Of a DNA stretch of 64,000 bases, positions 47,322 to 56,400 are shown piece by piece. The position numbers and the translations under genes were made by a program. The stretch comes from Nocardia higoensis NBRC 100133. Its GTDB lineage: Bacteria > Actinomycetota > Actinomycetes > Mycobacteriales > Mycobacteriaceae. Where the stretch lies: contig NZ_BAGA01000006.1 of the NCBI RefSeq assembly GCF_000308595.1, positions 1 to 64,000 on the forward strand. The letters run 5' to 3'. Below the pieces are notes generated by a model. The model saw only the letters and a list, made by a program, of their open reading frames with translations. It was not told the origin of the DNA and ran no database searches. The stretch's first letter is position 1. Each line of letters starts with the position of its first letter.

Positions 47322-47748
47322 TCCCGCCCCCGGTCTCCGCACCGACGTGCGCGGGGAAGGCGACAGCGGCGAGTCATCGTCGAGGCCGGTCGGCGAGGAC
47401 GACACCGCGAGTCACCGCGGGACCCTGGATATCCGGAGCCGGGCGGTCAAGCGGATCGCCGAGCACGCGGCACTGGAGACGCCGGGCGTCCTGGCACACG
47501 CGGGCGGTCTCGACCGGATCACCGGCCGTGACTTCCCGAGATCGCGGGCGGTGACCTCGGCCGATCGGGTCCGGGTGTGGCTGGAGATCGCTGTCGCCTG
47601 GCCGTCTCCGCTGGCCGAGCTGGCCCGCCAGGTGCAGCGCAATGTCGCGGTCGCGCTCGGTGATTACGCCGGACTCCGGGTCGACGGCGTCGAGGTCGTC
47701 GTCGCGCACGTGCTCGTCGCCGATACGCCGACAAGGAGCATCGAATGA
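47314..47748 (+). CDS. Asp23/Gls24 family protein, second full paralogue
   Basis: 144 residues. SRAVKRIAEHAALETPGVLAHAGG, then VRVWLEIAVAWPSPLAELARQVQRNV and VDGVEVVVAHV match the Asp23 fold. GTG at 47314 overlaps the previous gene's stop. The N-terminal 45 residues are polar and probably disordered. Overlaps the next gene by ATGA. Confidence 0.7.
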   Translation: MTSPAPGLRTDVRGEGDSGESSSRPVGEDDTASHRGTLDIRSRAVKRIAEHAALETPGVLAHAGGLDRITGRDFPRSRAVTSADRVRVWLEIAVAWPSPLAELARQVQRNVAVALGDYAGLRVDGVEVVVAHVLVADTPTRSIE

Positions 47749-48314
47749 CCGTTCCCGCCTCGGACACCGAAACCGCCCGGGTCGCGCGTCCCGGCCCCCG
47801 TCCGCTCGCCGCTCCCGCCGTCGGTTATGCGGGAGCGCTGCTGGCGCTCGCGCTGCTGGGGATCGCCGTCGTCGCGCTGCGCGATGCCGCGGTCTCGGCG
47901 GGCTGGCTGAACGGGACACGCTGGGTGGATTCCGCGATCGAGTGGCTCGACGGCCTGTCCTTCGCCGGCTGGATGGTCCCGGTGGGTGTCGTCGCCGTCG
48001 TGGCCGGAGCGTGGTTGCTGCTGCTGGCCGCGTTGCCCCGGCGACAGAAGGCCGTGCAGGCCGACGCCCGCTCGTCGGTGTGGATCGAGTACAACGATCT
48101 CGCCCGGGCGGCCGCTCGCCTCGCGGTGCGGGTGCCCGGCGTGCTCTCCGCCAGGGCGACGGCGAGCAGACGCCGGATCACGGTGATAGCCGGGGTGACC
48201 GCCGACAGCGGATCCACGGCCGAGACCATCGACGACGCGGTGCGCAGCGGGCTGTCCGGAATCCTCGCGGAGGTACCCGCGGTACGGACACGAACACGGG
48301 CGGGAGGGCAGTGA
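47745..48314 (+). CDS. DUF6286-type membrane protein of the Asp23 operon
   Basis: 189 residues. Two transmembrane segments (about 28-47 and 75-98) with a soluble C-terminal domain whose conserved ARLAVRVPGVLSARATASRRRITVIAG resembles the Asp23-like strand pattern. Overlaps the previous gene by ATGA. Probably another membrane anchor. Confidence 0.68.
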   Translation: MTVPASDTETARVARPGPRPLAAPAVGYAGALLALALLGIAVVALRDAAVSAGWLNGTRWVDSAIEWLDGLSFAGWMVPVGVVAVVAGAWLLLLAALPRRQKAVQADARSSVWIEYNDLARAAARLAVRVPGVLSARATASRRRITVIAGVTADSGSTAETIDDAVRSGLSGILAEVPAVRTRTRAGGQ

Positions 48315-48315
48315 G

Positions 48316-48888
48316 ATGACTCGGCTGGCCGGCGCGATCGACCGCCTGATCGCCGCACTCGTCGGCGTGGTTCTGCTCGCCCTCGGCGCGGCGCTGTTGC
48401 TGTGGAACACCGCTGTCGGGGACAGCTTTCCCGACACGGTGACAGCGCCCGGCCTGGTGACCGCCACCACCACCGGTTGGTGGCCGTGGGCCCTGGCCGG
48501 CACAGGCCTGCTGTGCGCGCTCGTCGCCATCCGATGGCTGTTCAGCCACACGCCCGCCGCCGCTGCCGGAACCCTGCGCCTCGGCGATACCGACGGATTG
48601 GGCGGCATCGCCATAGATCTCGGCCCGGTGGCCGATGCCGTCGCCGCCCACCTCGCCGCCCGGCCGGAGGTCTTCTCGGCGAAAGGCAAGGCCGTGGTCG
48701 AGCGCGGCGTGCGAACCATCGAGCTGACCGTCACCGCTGTGTCCATCGACGACATGGAACCGCTCGTGGGAGTCGCCGACGACACCAGCGCCGAACTGGC
48801 CGGCAGCCTCGGCGACCCGTCGGTCGCCGTCCGCACCGTGCTCGGCCTCTCCAGCAAGCGAGGCAGCTCGGCCCGGCACGTGGAATGA
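48316..48888 (+). CDS. AmaP-like membrane anchor of the Asp23 operon
   Basis: 190 residues. Two transmembrane segments (about 9-31 and 55-78), then an Asp23-binding type domain (GIAIDLGPVADAVAAHLAARPEV, RTIELTVTAVSID). Anchors Asp23 at the membrane in staphylococci. Last gene of the operon, one base after the previous stop. Confidence 0.72.
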   Translation: MTRLAGAIDRLIAALVGVVLLALGAALLLWNTAVGDSFPDTVTAPGLVTATTTGWWPWALAGTGLLCALVAIRWLFSHTPAAAAGTLRLGDTDGLGGIAIDLGPVADAVAAHLAARPEVFSAKGKAVVERGVRTIELTVTAVSIDDMEPLVGVADDTSAELAGSLGDPSVAVRTVLGLSSKRGSSARHVE

Positions 48889-48933
48889 ATCGCTGAGGCG
48901 CGCCGACCTCGATCGGCCGAGCCGATCTCGGTA

Positions 48934-49146
48934 TCAGGCCGCGGATCGCTCGGCGAGGGTGTGGGCGACGAGGGCGTTGGCATGCCCGTGGCCCAAGCCG
49001 TGTTCGGACTTCAGCCAGTGCACGAGTTCCATGTGCTTGGTCAGCGGCGAGGCCTGGATGAGGGCCTTCCACTCGGTGATCGGGCGACCGTACTTCTTCT
49101 CGATGGAGGGGAAGTAGGAGGCCGGGCCTTTGGCGGTCGTGGTCAT
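48934..49146 (-). CDS. DUF4287 domain protein
   Basis: 70 residues. The sequence opens with YFPSIEKKYGRPITEWKALI and has the conserved HGLGHGHANALVAH. This small soluble family is widespread in actinobacteria; function unknown. ATG at 49146 with AGGA upstream. Convergent with the Asp23 operon. Confidence 0.82.
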   Translation of the reverse strand: MTTTAKGPASYFPSIEKKYGRPITEWKALIQASPLTKHMELVHWLKSEHGLGHGHANALVAHTLAERSAA

Positions 49147-49233
49147 GGCGTCGTCCTGTCCGTTCTGTGTTCTCGGGCTTCGCAGGTAGGACGGCGCGGG
49201 GGTCGCGAACTCATCGCCTGGGGGAACAAAACA

Positions 49234-49266
49234 GAGGCCCCGACCGGGCAAGCCGGTCAGGGCCTC
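49234..49266 (-). terminator. Hairpin terminator after tRNA-Pro
   Basis: GAGGCCCCGACCGG pairs with CCGGTCAGGGCCTC with one mismatch. It begins 23 bases beyond the 3' end of the tRNA on the minus strand, followed there by TTTGTTTTG... style T-rich sequence. Confidence 0.75.
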
Positions 49267-49287
49267 TATCGTGTCTCAACCACACGA

Positions 49288-49362
<75 letters not shown>

Positions 49363-49422
49363 TGGAGTGAACCTGAAGTAGCTTACAACAGGGCGGGCTC
49401 AGTCGATAAATCGGCTGGTCAA

Positions 49423-50355
49423 TCAGGGTTTGTAGGGGCGGATGCTGGCGAAGACGCGGCGGGCGGTCGCCGGGTCGACGGCTTTGGGGACGCCGGTGTC
49501 GGCGGCGATGACCATGACGAGGCTGCCGGTGTCGGCGCTCGTGGCGAAGGTGTAGACGGAGAATTCGGGGGCGCAGCCGGGGGCGGGGGCGTCGATGCGG
49601 CCGCGGGCTTCGACGAAGGTGCCGTGCAGGGCGCCGTCGAGGGAGCTGAGCGGCTCGGTGGCGGTGGGGGCGGCCTCGATGGCATAGGCGATGCGGGCGG
49701 TTCGGGTGGCGGTGTCCAGGGCCGCCGCGGTGGAGTCGGTCTCGGGGGAGCCGGTCAGGAAGGAGACGGTACGGGTGGAGCCGGGGCAGTAGTCCTTGCC
49801 CTCGGAGGCGTAGCCCTTGCCGCCGATGGTGTTGGGGGAGAATCCGAAGCCGCCGGAATAGCCGGGGGAGGCGATGGTCCAGTCGGCGGGGACGTCATAG
49901 GCCGCGTCGCTGTCGGGGGCCACGACGGCGCGGTAGCCGGGGACGACGGCGGGGGCGGAGATGACCGGCTCCGCCGGCTCCTCGGCCCGGGAGTGGGCGG
50001 ACTGGGTGAGGGCGCTCACCATGCCGGGGGTGTCGTCGGCCGCGGAGTCCGAACCGTTGGCCGAGATGGCGACGGCGGCTCCGGCGACGAGGGCAACGGC
50101 CGCCGCGCCCGCGCCGAGCCGGCGGTAGCCGCCGGAGTCGGGTTTGTAGAGGGCGCGGGCGGCTTCCATGTGGTCGAAGCCGGGCGTGGTGGTGAAAGGG
50201 GTTGCGGCGTAATCCGGTTGGTACGGAGCCGGTTGCGGCGCCGACGATGCGGCAGGCGAATCGAAGCTCGGATTCGCCTGTGGCGGTATGCGATCGCCGT
50301 GGATACCCGGCGGTGTCCGGTACGTGTGCGAGTCCCGAGTGAATCCAGTGCTCAT
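49423..50355 (-). CDS. Membrane-anchored protein of unknown function
   Basis: 310 residues. A disordered Pro-rich N-terminal 75 residues, one transmembrane helix at about 78-98 (LGAGAAAVALVAGAAVAI), then an extracellular domain with YDVPADWTIASPGYSGGFGF, two cysteines (near DYCPGS and APGCAPEF) and a C-terminal strand-helix (FASIRPYKP). Resembles actinobacterial type VII- or wall-associated sensor-like proteins, but I cannot name a family securely. ATG with GGAGGGG upstream. Confidence 0.65.
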   Translation of the reverse strand: MSTGFTRDSHTYRTPPGIHGDRIPPQANPSFDSPAASSAPQPAPYQPDYAATPFTTTPGFDHMEAARALYKPDSGGYRRLGAGAAAVALVAGAAVAISANGSDSAADDTPGMVSALTQSAHSRAEEPAEPVISAPAVVPGYRAVVAPDSDAAYDVPADWTIASPGYSGGFGFSPNTIGGKGYASEGKDYCPGSTRTVSFLTGSPETDSTAAALDTATRTARIAYAIEAAPTATEPLSSLDGALHGTFVEARGRIDAPAPGCAPEFSVYTFATSADTGSLVMVIAADTGVPKAVDPATARRVFASIRPYKP

Positions 50356-50505
50356 CGTCGTCCCCTCCTACGACCGACGTTCGTTCCCGGCACGCGACCC
50401 TACCGACGAGTCGGCTCGATGCCTACTCGCCACCCCGGTCGAGCGGCCCGCGTGCTCGGGAAAGGCGCGTGAAATCGCCTTCGGCGGCGCCCCTTTCGCG
50501 CTTGT

Positions 50506-51483
50506 TCAGCCTGCTACCGACTGCGAGGAGGCCCGGCCCTCGCTGGTCTCGGTGATCGGGCGCTTCGGCGGCGCGGCGACCAGCGTGAGCAGGGTCGCCT
50601 CGGGCCGGCAGCAGAACCGGTACGGGGCCCAGGGCGAGGTGCCGATGCCCGCGGAGACGTGCAGCTGAGTGTGCGCACCCCAGCGGGAGGGGCCCTTGAC
50701 CCGCGACCTGTCGATGCCGCAGTTGGTGACCAGCGCGCCGTAGCCGGGCAGCACCAGCTGGCCGCCGTGGGTGTGACCGGCCAGCACGAGGTCGTAGCCG
50801 TCCTCGGCGAAGCGGTCGAGCACGCGCGGCTCGGGGGAGTGGGTCAGGCCGATGCTGAGGTCGGCCAGCGGGTTGGGGGTGCCCGCGATGGTCTCGTAGC
50901 GGTCGCGGCGCAGGTGCGGATCGTCCACACCCGCGGTGGCGATGCGGATGCCCGCCACCTCCAGGTCGCGGCGCACGTGGGTCAGGTCCATCCACCCGCG
51001 CTCGTTGAACGCGGCGCGCAGATCCTTCCACGGCAGCGGGGCGCCGTAGACCCGACGGTGATCGGTCTTGAAGTACTTCAGCGGGTTCTTCGGCACCGGC
51101 GCGAAGTAGTCGTTGCTGCCGAAGACGAAAAGGCCGGGGCGGGAGAGCAATCCACCGAGGGACTGCACGACCGCGGGCACCGCCTTCTGGTGCGAGAGAT
51201 TGTCGCCGGTGTTGACGACCAGATCGGGCTCGAGCCGATCCAGCTCGCGCAGCCACTGCTGCTTGAGCTTCTGACCGGGCATCATGTGCAGATCGCTGAT
51301 GTGCAGGACCCGCAAGCTCGACGATCCGGGCGGCAGGACCGGCATGGTCGCCTCACGCAGGACGAACGCGTTGCGTTCTATCAGTGAGGCGTAGCCGATT
51401 CCGGCCACCGCGGCCCCGGTTGCTCCCAACGCGGTACGGCGGACCAACGCGGTTCGGCGGACAGAGGTCGAGATGACGGGCAT
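50506..51483 (-). CDS. Membrane-anchored metallophosphoesterase (Rv3683-type)
   Basis: 325 residues. An N-terminal transmembrane anchor (ALGATGAAVAGIGYASLI) and the metallophosphoesterase motif set: HISDLHM, NTGDNLSH, GSNDY, LTHSPEP and AGHTHGGQL. Two-metal hydrolase for an unknown phosphoester. ATG at 51483 with TATGCT six bases upstream, leaderless; a GTG at 51504 would overlap that element. Confidence 0.85.
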   Translation of the reverse strand: MPVISTSVRRTALVRRTALGATGAAVAGIGYASLIERNAFVLREATMPVLPPGSSSLRVLHISDLHMMPGQKLKQQWLRELDRLEPDLVVNTGDNLSHQKAVPAVVQSLGGLLSRPGLFVFGSNDYFAPVPKNPLKYFKTDHRRVYGAPLPWKDLRAAFNERGWMDLTHVRRDLEVAGIRIATAGVDDPHLRRDRYETIAGTPNPLADLSIGLTHSPEPRVLDRFAEDGYDLVLAGHTHGGQLVLPGYGALVTNCGIDRSRVKGPSRWGAHTQLHVSAGIGTSPWAPYRFCCRPEATLLTLVAAPPKRPITETSEGRASSQSVAG

Positions 51484-51489
51484 TTGCCC

Positions 51490-51495
51490 AGCATA
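51490..51495 (-). promoter_or_regulatory. -10 element (TATGCT) of the metallophosphoesterase gene
   Basis: Minus-strand TAnnnT hexamer six bases before the ATG at 51483. Confidence 0.5.
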
Positions 51496-51664
51496 GGTGA
51501 GCACGAAGAAGATCGCTGAGTGTGTTTACGCACACGCTCGGCGAAATCGGGCATGACCGGGTGGTAACGCCGCCCGCGCGCGACCTCGGCCGCGCGCGAA
51601 CCCCCAGGCAGGCCGAGGCGGCGGCACGGACGAAAACCGTAAGGGCGCGCGGCGGGTGAGCGAC

Positions 51665-51670
51665 TACCGT
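51665..51670 (+). promoter_or_regulatory. -10 element (TACCGT) of the YqeY gene
   Basis: TAnnnT hexamer seven bases before the ATG at 51678, no Shine-Dalgarno. Confidence 0.5.
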
Positions 51671-51677
51671 GAGCCCC

Positions 51678-52142
51678 ATGTCGGAACTCAAACAGCGTCT
51701 GCGCGCGGACATGACCGCGTCGATGAAAGCCAAGGACACCCTCCGCCTCGCGACCCTGCGCATGCTGCTGGCCGCGATCCAGAACGCCGAGGTCGCCGGG
51801 ACCGAGGCGCGTGAGCTCTCCGACGCCGAAGTCGTCGCCGTCCTGCAGAAGGAGGCGAAGAAGCGACACGAGTCGGCCGAGGTCTACACCCAGGCCGGAC
51901 GCGGCGAGCTGGCGGCCAACGAGCACGCCGAGGCGCACATCATCGACGAGTACCTGCCCACCCAGCTGACCGAAGCCGAGGTGGCCGATCTCGCCGACAC
52001 CGCCATCGCCCAGGTCGCCGAGGAACTCGGGGAGCGGCCCGGCATGCGGCAGATGGGTCAGGTCATGAAGATCGCCACCGCGCTGGCCGAGGGCAAGGCC
52101 GACGGCTCGCGGATCTCCGCGGCCGTCAAAGCCCGCCTCTGA
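51678..52142 (+). CDS. GatB/YqeY domain protein
   Basis: 154 residues matching the stand-alone YqeY domain: LRADMTASMKAKDTLRLATLRMLLAAI at the start, EYLPTQLTEAEV in the middle, GQVMKIATAL near the end. Related to the tRNA-binding tail of the amidotransferase GatB; cellular role unclear. ATG 51678 chosen over the GTG at 51669, which lies inside the -10 element. Confidence 0.88.
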   Translation: MSELKQRLRADMTASMKAKDTLRLATLRMLLAAIQNAEVAGTEARELSDAEVVAVLQKEAKKRHESAEVYTQAGRGELAANEHAEAHIIDEYLPTQLTEAEVADLADTAIAQVAEELGERPGMRQMGQVMKIATALAEGKADGSRISAAVKARL

Positions 52143-52148
52143 CCATCC

Positions 52149-54515
52149 CTACCTGGGCCACCACGGGGGCAGCGGGAAGTTCGGCAGCGCCGGCGGCGGA
52201 GCGGGAGCTGCCGGCGTCGGCGCGCTGGGCGTCGGCACCTGGCGCTGGGTTCCGTCGCTGATGTAGATCGTGACGACGGACCCGGGGATCGCCGATCCGT
52301 TGGGAGCCATGCTGGTCACGCTGCCCTTCGGGGGCGGGCCCGCACCGTCCACGGCCGAGACCTGGAAGCCCGCCGAGGTGAGCGCGCGGGTCGCGTCGGC
52401 CTGCGACATGCCCACCACATCGGGGACCTGGGCGTTGTTCGCGCCGCGCACGTATTTGTCGTCCAGCGGCGGCAGCACCGGCGGCGGGAACTCGCCCGCG
52501 ACGGCCTTCATCGCCGTGAACCAGGTGCGGGCGGGCTCGTTGCCGCCGAAGAGGTTGCCGTCACCGCAGTTGCGCAGCGGGAACGAGCAGATCTCGCCGG
52601 GCGTCGGGCTGTCGCCGTAGACGTAGGTGGCGGCGGCCAGCGAATTGGTGAAGCCGAGGAACGCCGAGGAGCGGTGGCTCTCGGTGGTGCCGGTCTTGCC
52701 CGCGACCGGCAGGTTCCAGCCCGCCGCCTGGGCCGCGCCGGCCGCGGTGCCCGAGGTGTCGTCCTTGCTCATCGCGTTGGCCAGGGTGTTGGCCAAGCCG
52801 GGCTCGACGACCTGTTCGCAGGCCTGCTCGGTGAGCGGGACCGGCTTGCCGTAGCGGTCGATGACCTCGTCGATCGGCGAGGGCGGGCACCAGCGGCCAC
52901 CCGAGGCCAGCGTCGCGGCGACGTTGGACAGTTCGAGCGGGTTGATCGCGACCGGGCCGAGCGTGAACGAGCCGAGGTTCTGGTTCTTGACCATCTCGGC
53001 GACGCTCTGGTTGCCGAAGCCCGAGGTGGCGGGCTTGATGAACGAGCGCATGCCGAGCCGGATCGCCATGTCGACGGTCGGCGTGACGCCGACGTCCTGG
53101 ATCAGCTTGACGAACGCGGTGTTCGGCGAGGTCGCCAGCGCCTCGGTCACCGACATCGGCGATTTGTAGGCGCCCGCGTTCTCGACGCAGTAGGTGGCGG
53201 GCGGGCAGCCGCGGGCGCCACCGTTGCCCATCCCCCTGGCCTCGTAGCGGCCCGGCACGTCGAGCTGGGAGTTGATGCCCATGCCCTTCTCCATCGCGGC
53301 CGCCGTCGTGAAGATCTTGAAGACCGAGCCCGCGCCGTCGCCGACCATGGAGAACGGCTGCGGCTGCACGGTCTCGTGGGCGTCCTGATCCAAGCCGTAG
53401 GTGCGGCTGCTCGCCATCGCCAGCACGCCGTGCGAATCCTGGCCGGGCGCGACCACCGACATCACCTCGGCGACATTCGGCAGATCGGGCTTGGCGTGAT
53501 CGGTGATCGCGCGCTTGACCGCGTCCTGCACCTTCGGGTCGAGGGTGGTCCGGATGAGGTAGCCGCCCTTGTCGATCTGCTCGCGGCCGATGCCCGCGTC
53601 GGCCAGGTACTGCAGCGCGTAGTCGCAGAAGAAACCGCGGTCGTTGGCCGCGATGCAGCCGCGCGGCAGGCCCTTGGGCTCCGGCAGCACGCCCAGCGGC
53701 TCGGACATGGCGGCGCGGAACTCCTCGGCGCGGGCCGGGATGTTCTGCACCATCGTCTGCAGCACGGTGTTGCGGCGCTCCAGCACGCCCGCCTCGTTGG
53801 TGTACGGGTTGAGCTTGGAGCTGGACTGCACCATGCCGGCGAGCATCGCCGACTGCGCGACGTTCAGCTGGGCGGCGTCCACACCGAAGTAGGTCTGCGC
53901 GGCGTCCTGGATGCCGTAGGAGGAGTTGCCGAACGGGACCAGGTTCAGATACCTGGTCAGGATCTCGTCCTTGGTCAGTTCCTTGTCCAGGGTGAGCGCC
54001 ATGCGGATCTCGCGGATCTTGCGCGCGGGGGTGGTCTCGATCGCGGCACGGCGCTCGGCGTCGGTCTTGGCGACCACGAGCAGCTGGAAGTTCTTCACGT
54101 ACTGCTGATCGAGGGTCGAGGCGCCCTGCTGGACCTCACCGCTGCTGGTGTTGGTCAGGAAGGCGCGCACGGTGCCCTGCCAGTCGACACCGTCGTGGTC
54201 GGCGAAGCGCCTGTCCTCGATCGAGATGATCGCCAGCTTCATGTCGTTGGAGATCCGCTCGCTGGGCACCTCGAAGCGCCGCTGCTCGTAGAGCCAGGCG
54301 ATCGGGTTGCCCTCCTTGTCGACCATCGTCGAGACCGCGGGGACGGTGCCCTCGACGAGCTCGGCGGAAACGTTGTCCACCGCGTCGGCGGCGCGGTTGG
54401 AGACGAATCCGAAACCACCGGCGAGAGGAAACAACAGTCCCGCCACTAGCACGGCGGCCAGCACGCAGCTTCCGGCGAGCTTGGCGAGCGTTTGTGTGAT
54501 CGGCACGTTCGACAC
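52149..54515 (-). CDS. ponA2: Bifunctional penicillin-binding protein (class A), PonA2 type
   Basis: Polymerises and cross-links peptidoglycan outside the membrane. 788 residues: a transmembrane anchor near the N-terminus, a GT51 glycosyltransferase domain (EDRRFADHDGVDWQG, then GASTLDQQYVKN), a transpeptidase domain with SVFK, a SPN motif and KTGTT, and one PASTA domain near 690-755 followed by a Pro-rich tail. The GTG at 54515 has TAGTCT seven bases upstream. The longer frame to 54653 is unrelated sequence. Next to whiB4 as in mycobacteria. Confidence 0.94.
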   Translation of the reverse strand: MSNVPITQTLAKLAGSCVLAAVLVAGLLFPLAGGFGFVSNRAADAVDNVSAELVEGTVPAVSTMVDKEGNPIAWLYEQRRFEVPSERISNDMKLAIISIEDRRFADHDGVDWQGTVRAFLTNTSSGEVQQGASTLDQQYVKNFQLLVVAKTDAERRAAIETTPARKIREIRMALTLDKELTKDEILTRYLNLVPFGNSSYGIQDAAQTYFGVDAAQLNVAQSAMLAGMVQSSSKLNPYTNEAGVLERRNTVLQTMVQNIPARAEEFRAAMSEPLGVLPEPKGLPRGCIAANDRGFFCDYALQYLADAGIGREQIDKGGYLIRTTLDPKVQDAVKRAITDHAKPDLPNVAEVMSVVAPGQDSHGVLAMASSRTYGLDQDAHETVQPQPFSMVGDGAGSVFKIFTTAAAMEKGMGINSQLDVPGRYEARGMGNGGARGCPPATYCVENAGAYKSPMSVTEALATSPNTAFVKLIQDVGVTPTVDMAIRLGMRSFIKPATSGFGNQSVAEMVKNQNLGSFTLGPVAINPLELSNVAATLASGGRWCPPSPIDEVIDRYGKPVPLTEQACEQVVEPGLANTLANAMSKDDTSGTAAGAAQAAGWNLPVAGKTGTTESHRSSAFLGFTNSLAAATYVYGDSPTPGEICSFPLRNCGDGNLFGGNEPARTWFTAMKAVAGEFPPPVLPPLDDKYVRGANNAQVPDVVGMSQADATRALTSAGFQVSAVDGAGPPPKGSVTSMAPNGSAIPGSVVTIYISDGTQRQVPTPSAPTPAAPAPPPALPNFPLPPWWPR

Positions 54516-54522
54516 GGTGCCA

Positions 54523-54528
54523 AGACTA
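54523..54528 (-). promoter_or_regulatory. -10 element (TAGTCT) of ponA2
   Basis: Minus-strand TAnnnT hexamer seven bases before the GTG at 54515, consistent with a leaderless message. Confidence 0.5.
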
Positions 54529-54717
54529 CGGGGTGCTGCCGACGGGCTTGCGGGTGTGCTTGCAGCCCTTGGGCGTAATCGAACGGAATACGGCGAGTCT
54601 GCGTGTTCCCCTGGCGTGTCCGGCGTGTCCTCTCGGCGTGTCGAATCCATCAACCGACCGACCGGTCCGATCTGAGTGAATGCATGGACGGGCGTACCAA
54701 AAGATCACGCAACGGTC

Positions 54718-54747
54718 TTGCGCTCGACCCATACCTTTACCTAGATT
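54718..54747 (+). promoter_or_regulatory. Candidate whiB4 promoter
   Basis: TTGCGC (54718-54723) and TAGATT (54742-54747) are 18 bases apart in the 365-base whiB4-ponA2 gap. A start there leaves a leader of about 130 bases. No other gene is seen in the gap. Confidence 0.4.
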
Positions 54748-54880
54748 GAGACCCAGTGTGATGGAGCTAACACTCAAAGTGGAATGTGGTTCAGTCCGCA
54801 GCAAGGGACGGGTAGCTGCGACTGGCACGCGATTCTGGAGCGCCGGCAACCGGTGTTCGGACTGCAAAGGGGCACACCAA

Positions 54881-55204
54881 ATGCATATGACAACCCCCAT
54901 CGCTCGATTGGACGTGGAGCAGGCCGAAGCACGAATCGCCTGGGTTTCCCAGGCCCGATGCAAGGAAGTCGATCCCGACCAGTTGTTCGTCCGAGGCGCG
55001 GCGCAGCGCAAGGCGGCCACCATCTGCAGGCACTGCCCGGTGCTCATGCAGTGCGGAGCCGACGCTCTCGACAATCGAGTGGAATTCGGTGTGTGGGGCG
55101 GCATGACCGAACGGCAGCGGCGCGCACTGCTCAAGCAGCATCCGGAGGTCACCTCCTGGGCCGACTTCTTCCAGGCCCAGCGCCAGCATCAGGTGGCCAT
55201 GTGA
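54881..55204 (+). CDS. whiB4: WhiB family iron-sulfur regulator, WhiB4 type
   Basis: 107 residues. Four cluster cysteines: one in QARCKEVDP, the pair in CRHC and one in LMQC. The WhiB DNA-contact turn is GVWGGMTERQRRALLKQ. Closely resembles mycobacterial WhiB4, a redox sensor of [4Fe-4S] state that affects antioxidant genes. ATG at 54881 has AAAGGGG upstream; a second ATG two codons later is possible. Confidence 0.9.
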   Translation: MHMTTPIARLDVEQAEARIAWVSQARCKEVDPDQLFVRGAAQRKAATICRHCPVLMQCGADALDNRVEFGVWGGMTERQRRALLKQHPEVTSWADFFQAQRQHQVAM

Positions 55205-55233
55205 GCCGTCGACGCTAGATTCACACAACGACC

Positions 55234-55261
55234 TCGAGCCCGCGAGCGATCGCGGGCTCGA
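55234..55261. terminator. Bidirectional hairpin terminator
   Basis: TCGAGCCCGCGA and TCGCGGGCTCGA pair over 12 bases around GCGA, between whiB4 and the convergent ATPase operon. Confidence 0.75.
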
Positions 55262-55287
55262 CGTCGTCCGGGGGCGTGAGCCCCCGG

Positions 55288-56400
55288 CTACACGGTCGCG
55301 GACGCGCCGGTGAGCTGATCGGCGACCGCGCGCAGGGCGGCGAGGTCGGCCACCTCGAACGGCAGCGCCGTGACCGCCGCGATCTTCACCCGCGGATGCG
55401 CGCCGGTGAACCGCACCAGCAGATGCCGCTCCCGCTTGGCCATGGCGACCCGGTCGGCGTGCACGCGCAGGACCGCCGTGGTCAGCGGATCCTCCTCGGC
55501 CAGGCGGTCGGCCGCGGTGAGCGCGTGATCGCCGGGCAGCGTGCTCAGCACCGGATGCGTCCGGTTGAGCACCAGACCGGCCAGCGGCATGCGCTCGGTG
55601 GAGAGCCGGTCGACGAAGAACGAGGCCTCGCGCAGCGCGTCCGGCTCGGGCGCGGCCACCACCAGGAAGTGCGTGCCCGGGGTGGAGAGCATGGCGTAGG
55701 TGCGATTCGCGCGCTCCTGGAACCCGCCGAACATCGACTCCAGCGACTGCAGGAAAGTCGATGCGTCCTTGAGCAGCTGCCCGCCCACGATCGTCGACAC
55801 GCCGCGCATCGCCAGGCTCATCGCACCGGTCACGAACCGGCCGACCCCGCGGCCAGGCGCCATGATGAGCCGGATCATCTTGCCGTTCAGGAAGGTTCCC
55901 AGCCGCTTGGGCGCGTCGAGGAAGTCCAGCGCGTTGCGCGAGGGCGGGGTGTCCACGACGATCAGGTCCCATTCGCGACGGGACGCGAGCTGCCCCAGCT
56001 TCTCCATCGCCATGTACTCCTGCGTCCCGCCGAAGGACGAGGCCACCGTCTGGTAGATCGGGTTGGCGAAGATCTGCTCGGCCTTCTCCGGGCTGGTGTG
56101 CTCGAGCACCATGTCGTCGAAGGTGCGGCGCATGTTCAGCATCATCGCGTACAGCTCGCCCTTGGCCTCCGGCCCGAGCTTCACCCGTTGCGGGGCGTTG
56201 TCCAGATCGGCCACGCCCAGCGACTGGGCCAGCCTGCGCGCCGGATCGATGGTCAGCACGACCACCTTGCGACCCGCTTCGGCGGCGTGCAGCGCGATGG
56301 CCGCGGCGGTGGTGGTCTTGCCGACGCCACCGGACCCGCAGCAGACGATGACGCGGGCGGTGGGATCGGCGATGATCCCGGAGATGTCGAGGGTGTTCAT
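55288..56400 (-). CDS. ArsA-family ATPase (Rv3680-type)
   Basis: 370 residues. Deviant Walker P-loop [14 protein letters not shown] near residue 22, [12 protein letters not shown] switch, [13 protein letters not shown]. Family members are anion-pump or protein-targeting ATPases. Second of a coupled pair: its start overlaps the previous stop by ATGA. In M. tuberculosis this pair is needed in stress and persistence; mechanism is not visible here. Confidence 0.9.
   Translation of the reverse strand: MNTLDISGIIADPTARVIVCCGSGGVGKTTTAAAIALHAAEAGRKVVVLTIDPARRLAQSLGVADLDNAPQRVKLGPEAKGELYAMMLNMRRTFDDMVLEHTSPEKAEQIFANPIYQTVASSFGGTQEYMAMEKLGQLASRREWDLIVVDTPPSRNALDFLDAPKRLGTFLNGKMIRLIMAPGRGVGRFVTGAMSLAMRGVSTIVGGQLLKDASTFLQSLESMFGGFQERANRTYAMLSTPGTHFLVVAAPEPDALREASFFVDRLSTERMPLAGLVLNRTHPVLSTLPGDHALTAADRLAEEDPLTTAVLRVHADRVAMAKRERHLLVRFTGAHPRVKIAAVTALPFEVADLAALRAVADQLTGASATV

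Noticed and set aside
52674..54449. Long plus-strand ORF opposite ponA2
   Set aside because: Antisense shadow; composition rich in Arg, Gly, Val and His without domains.
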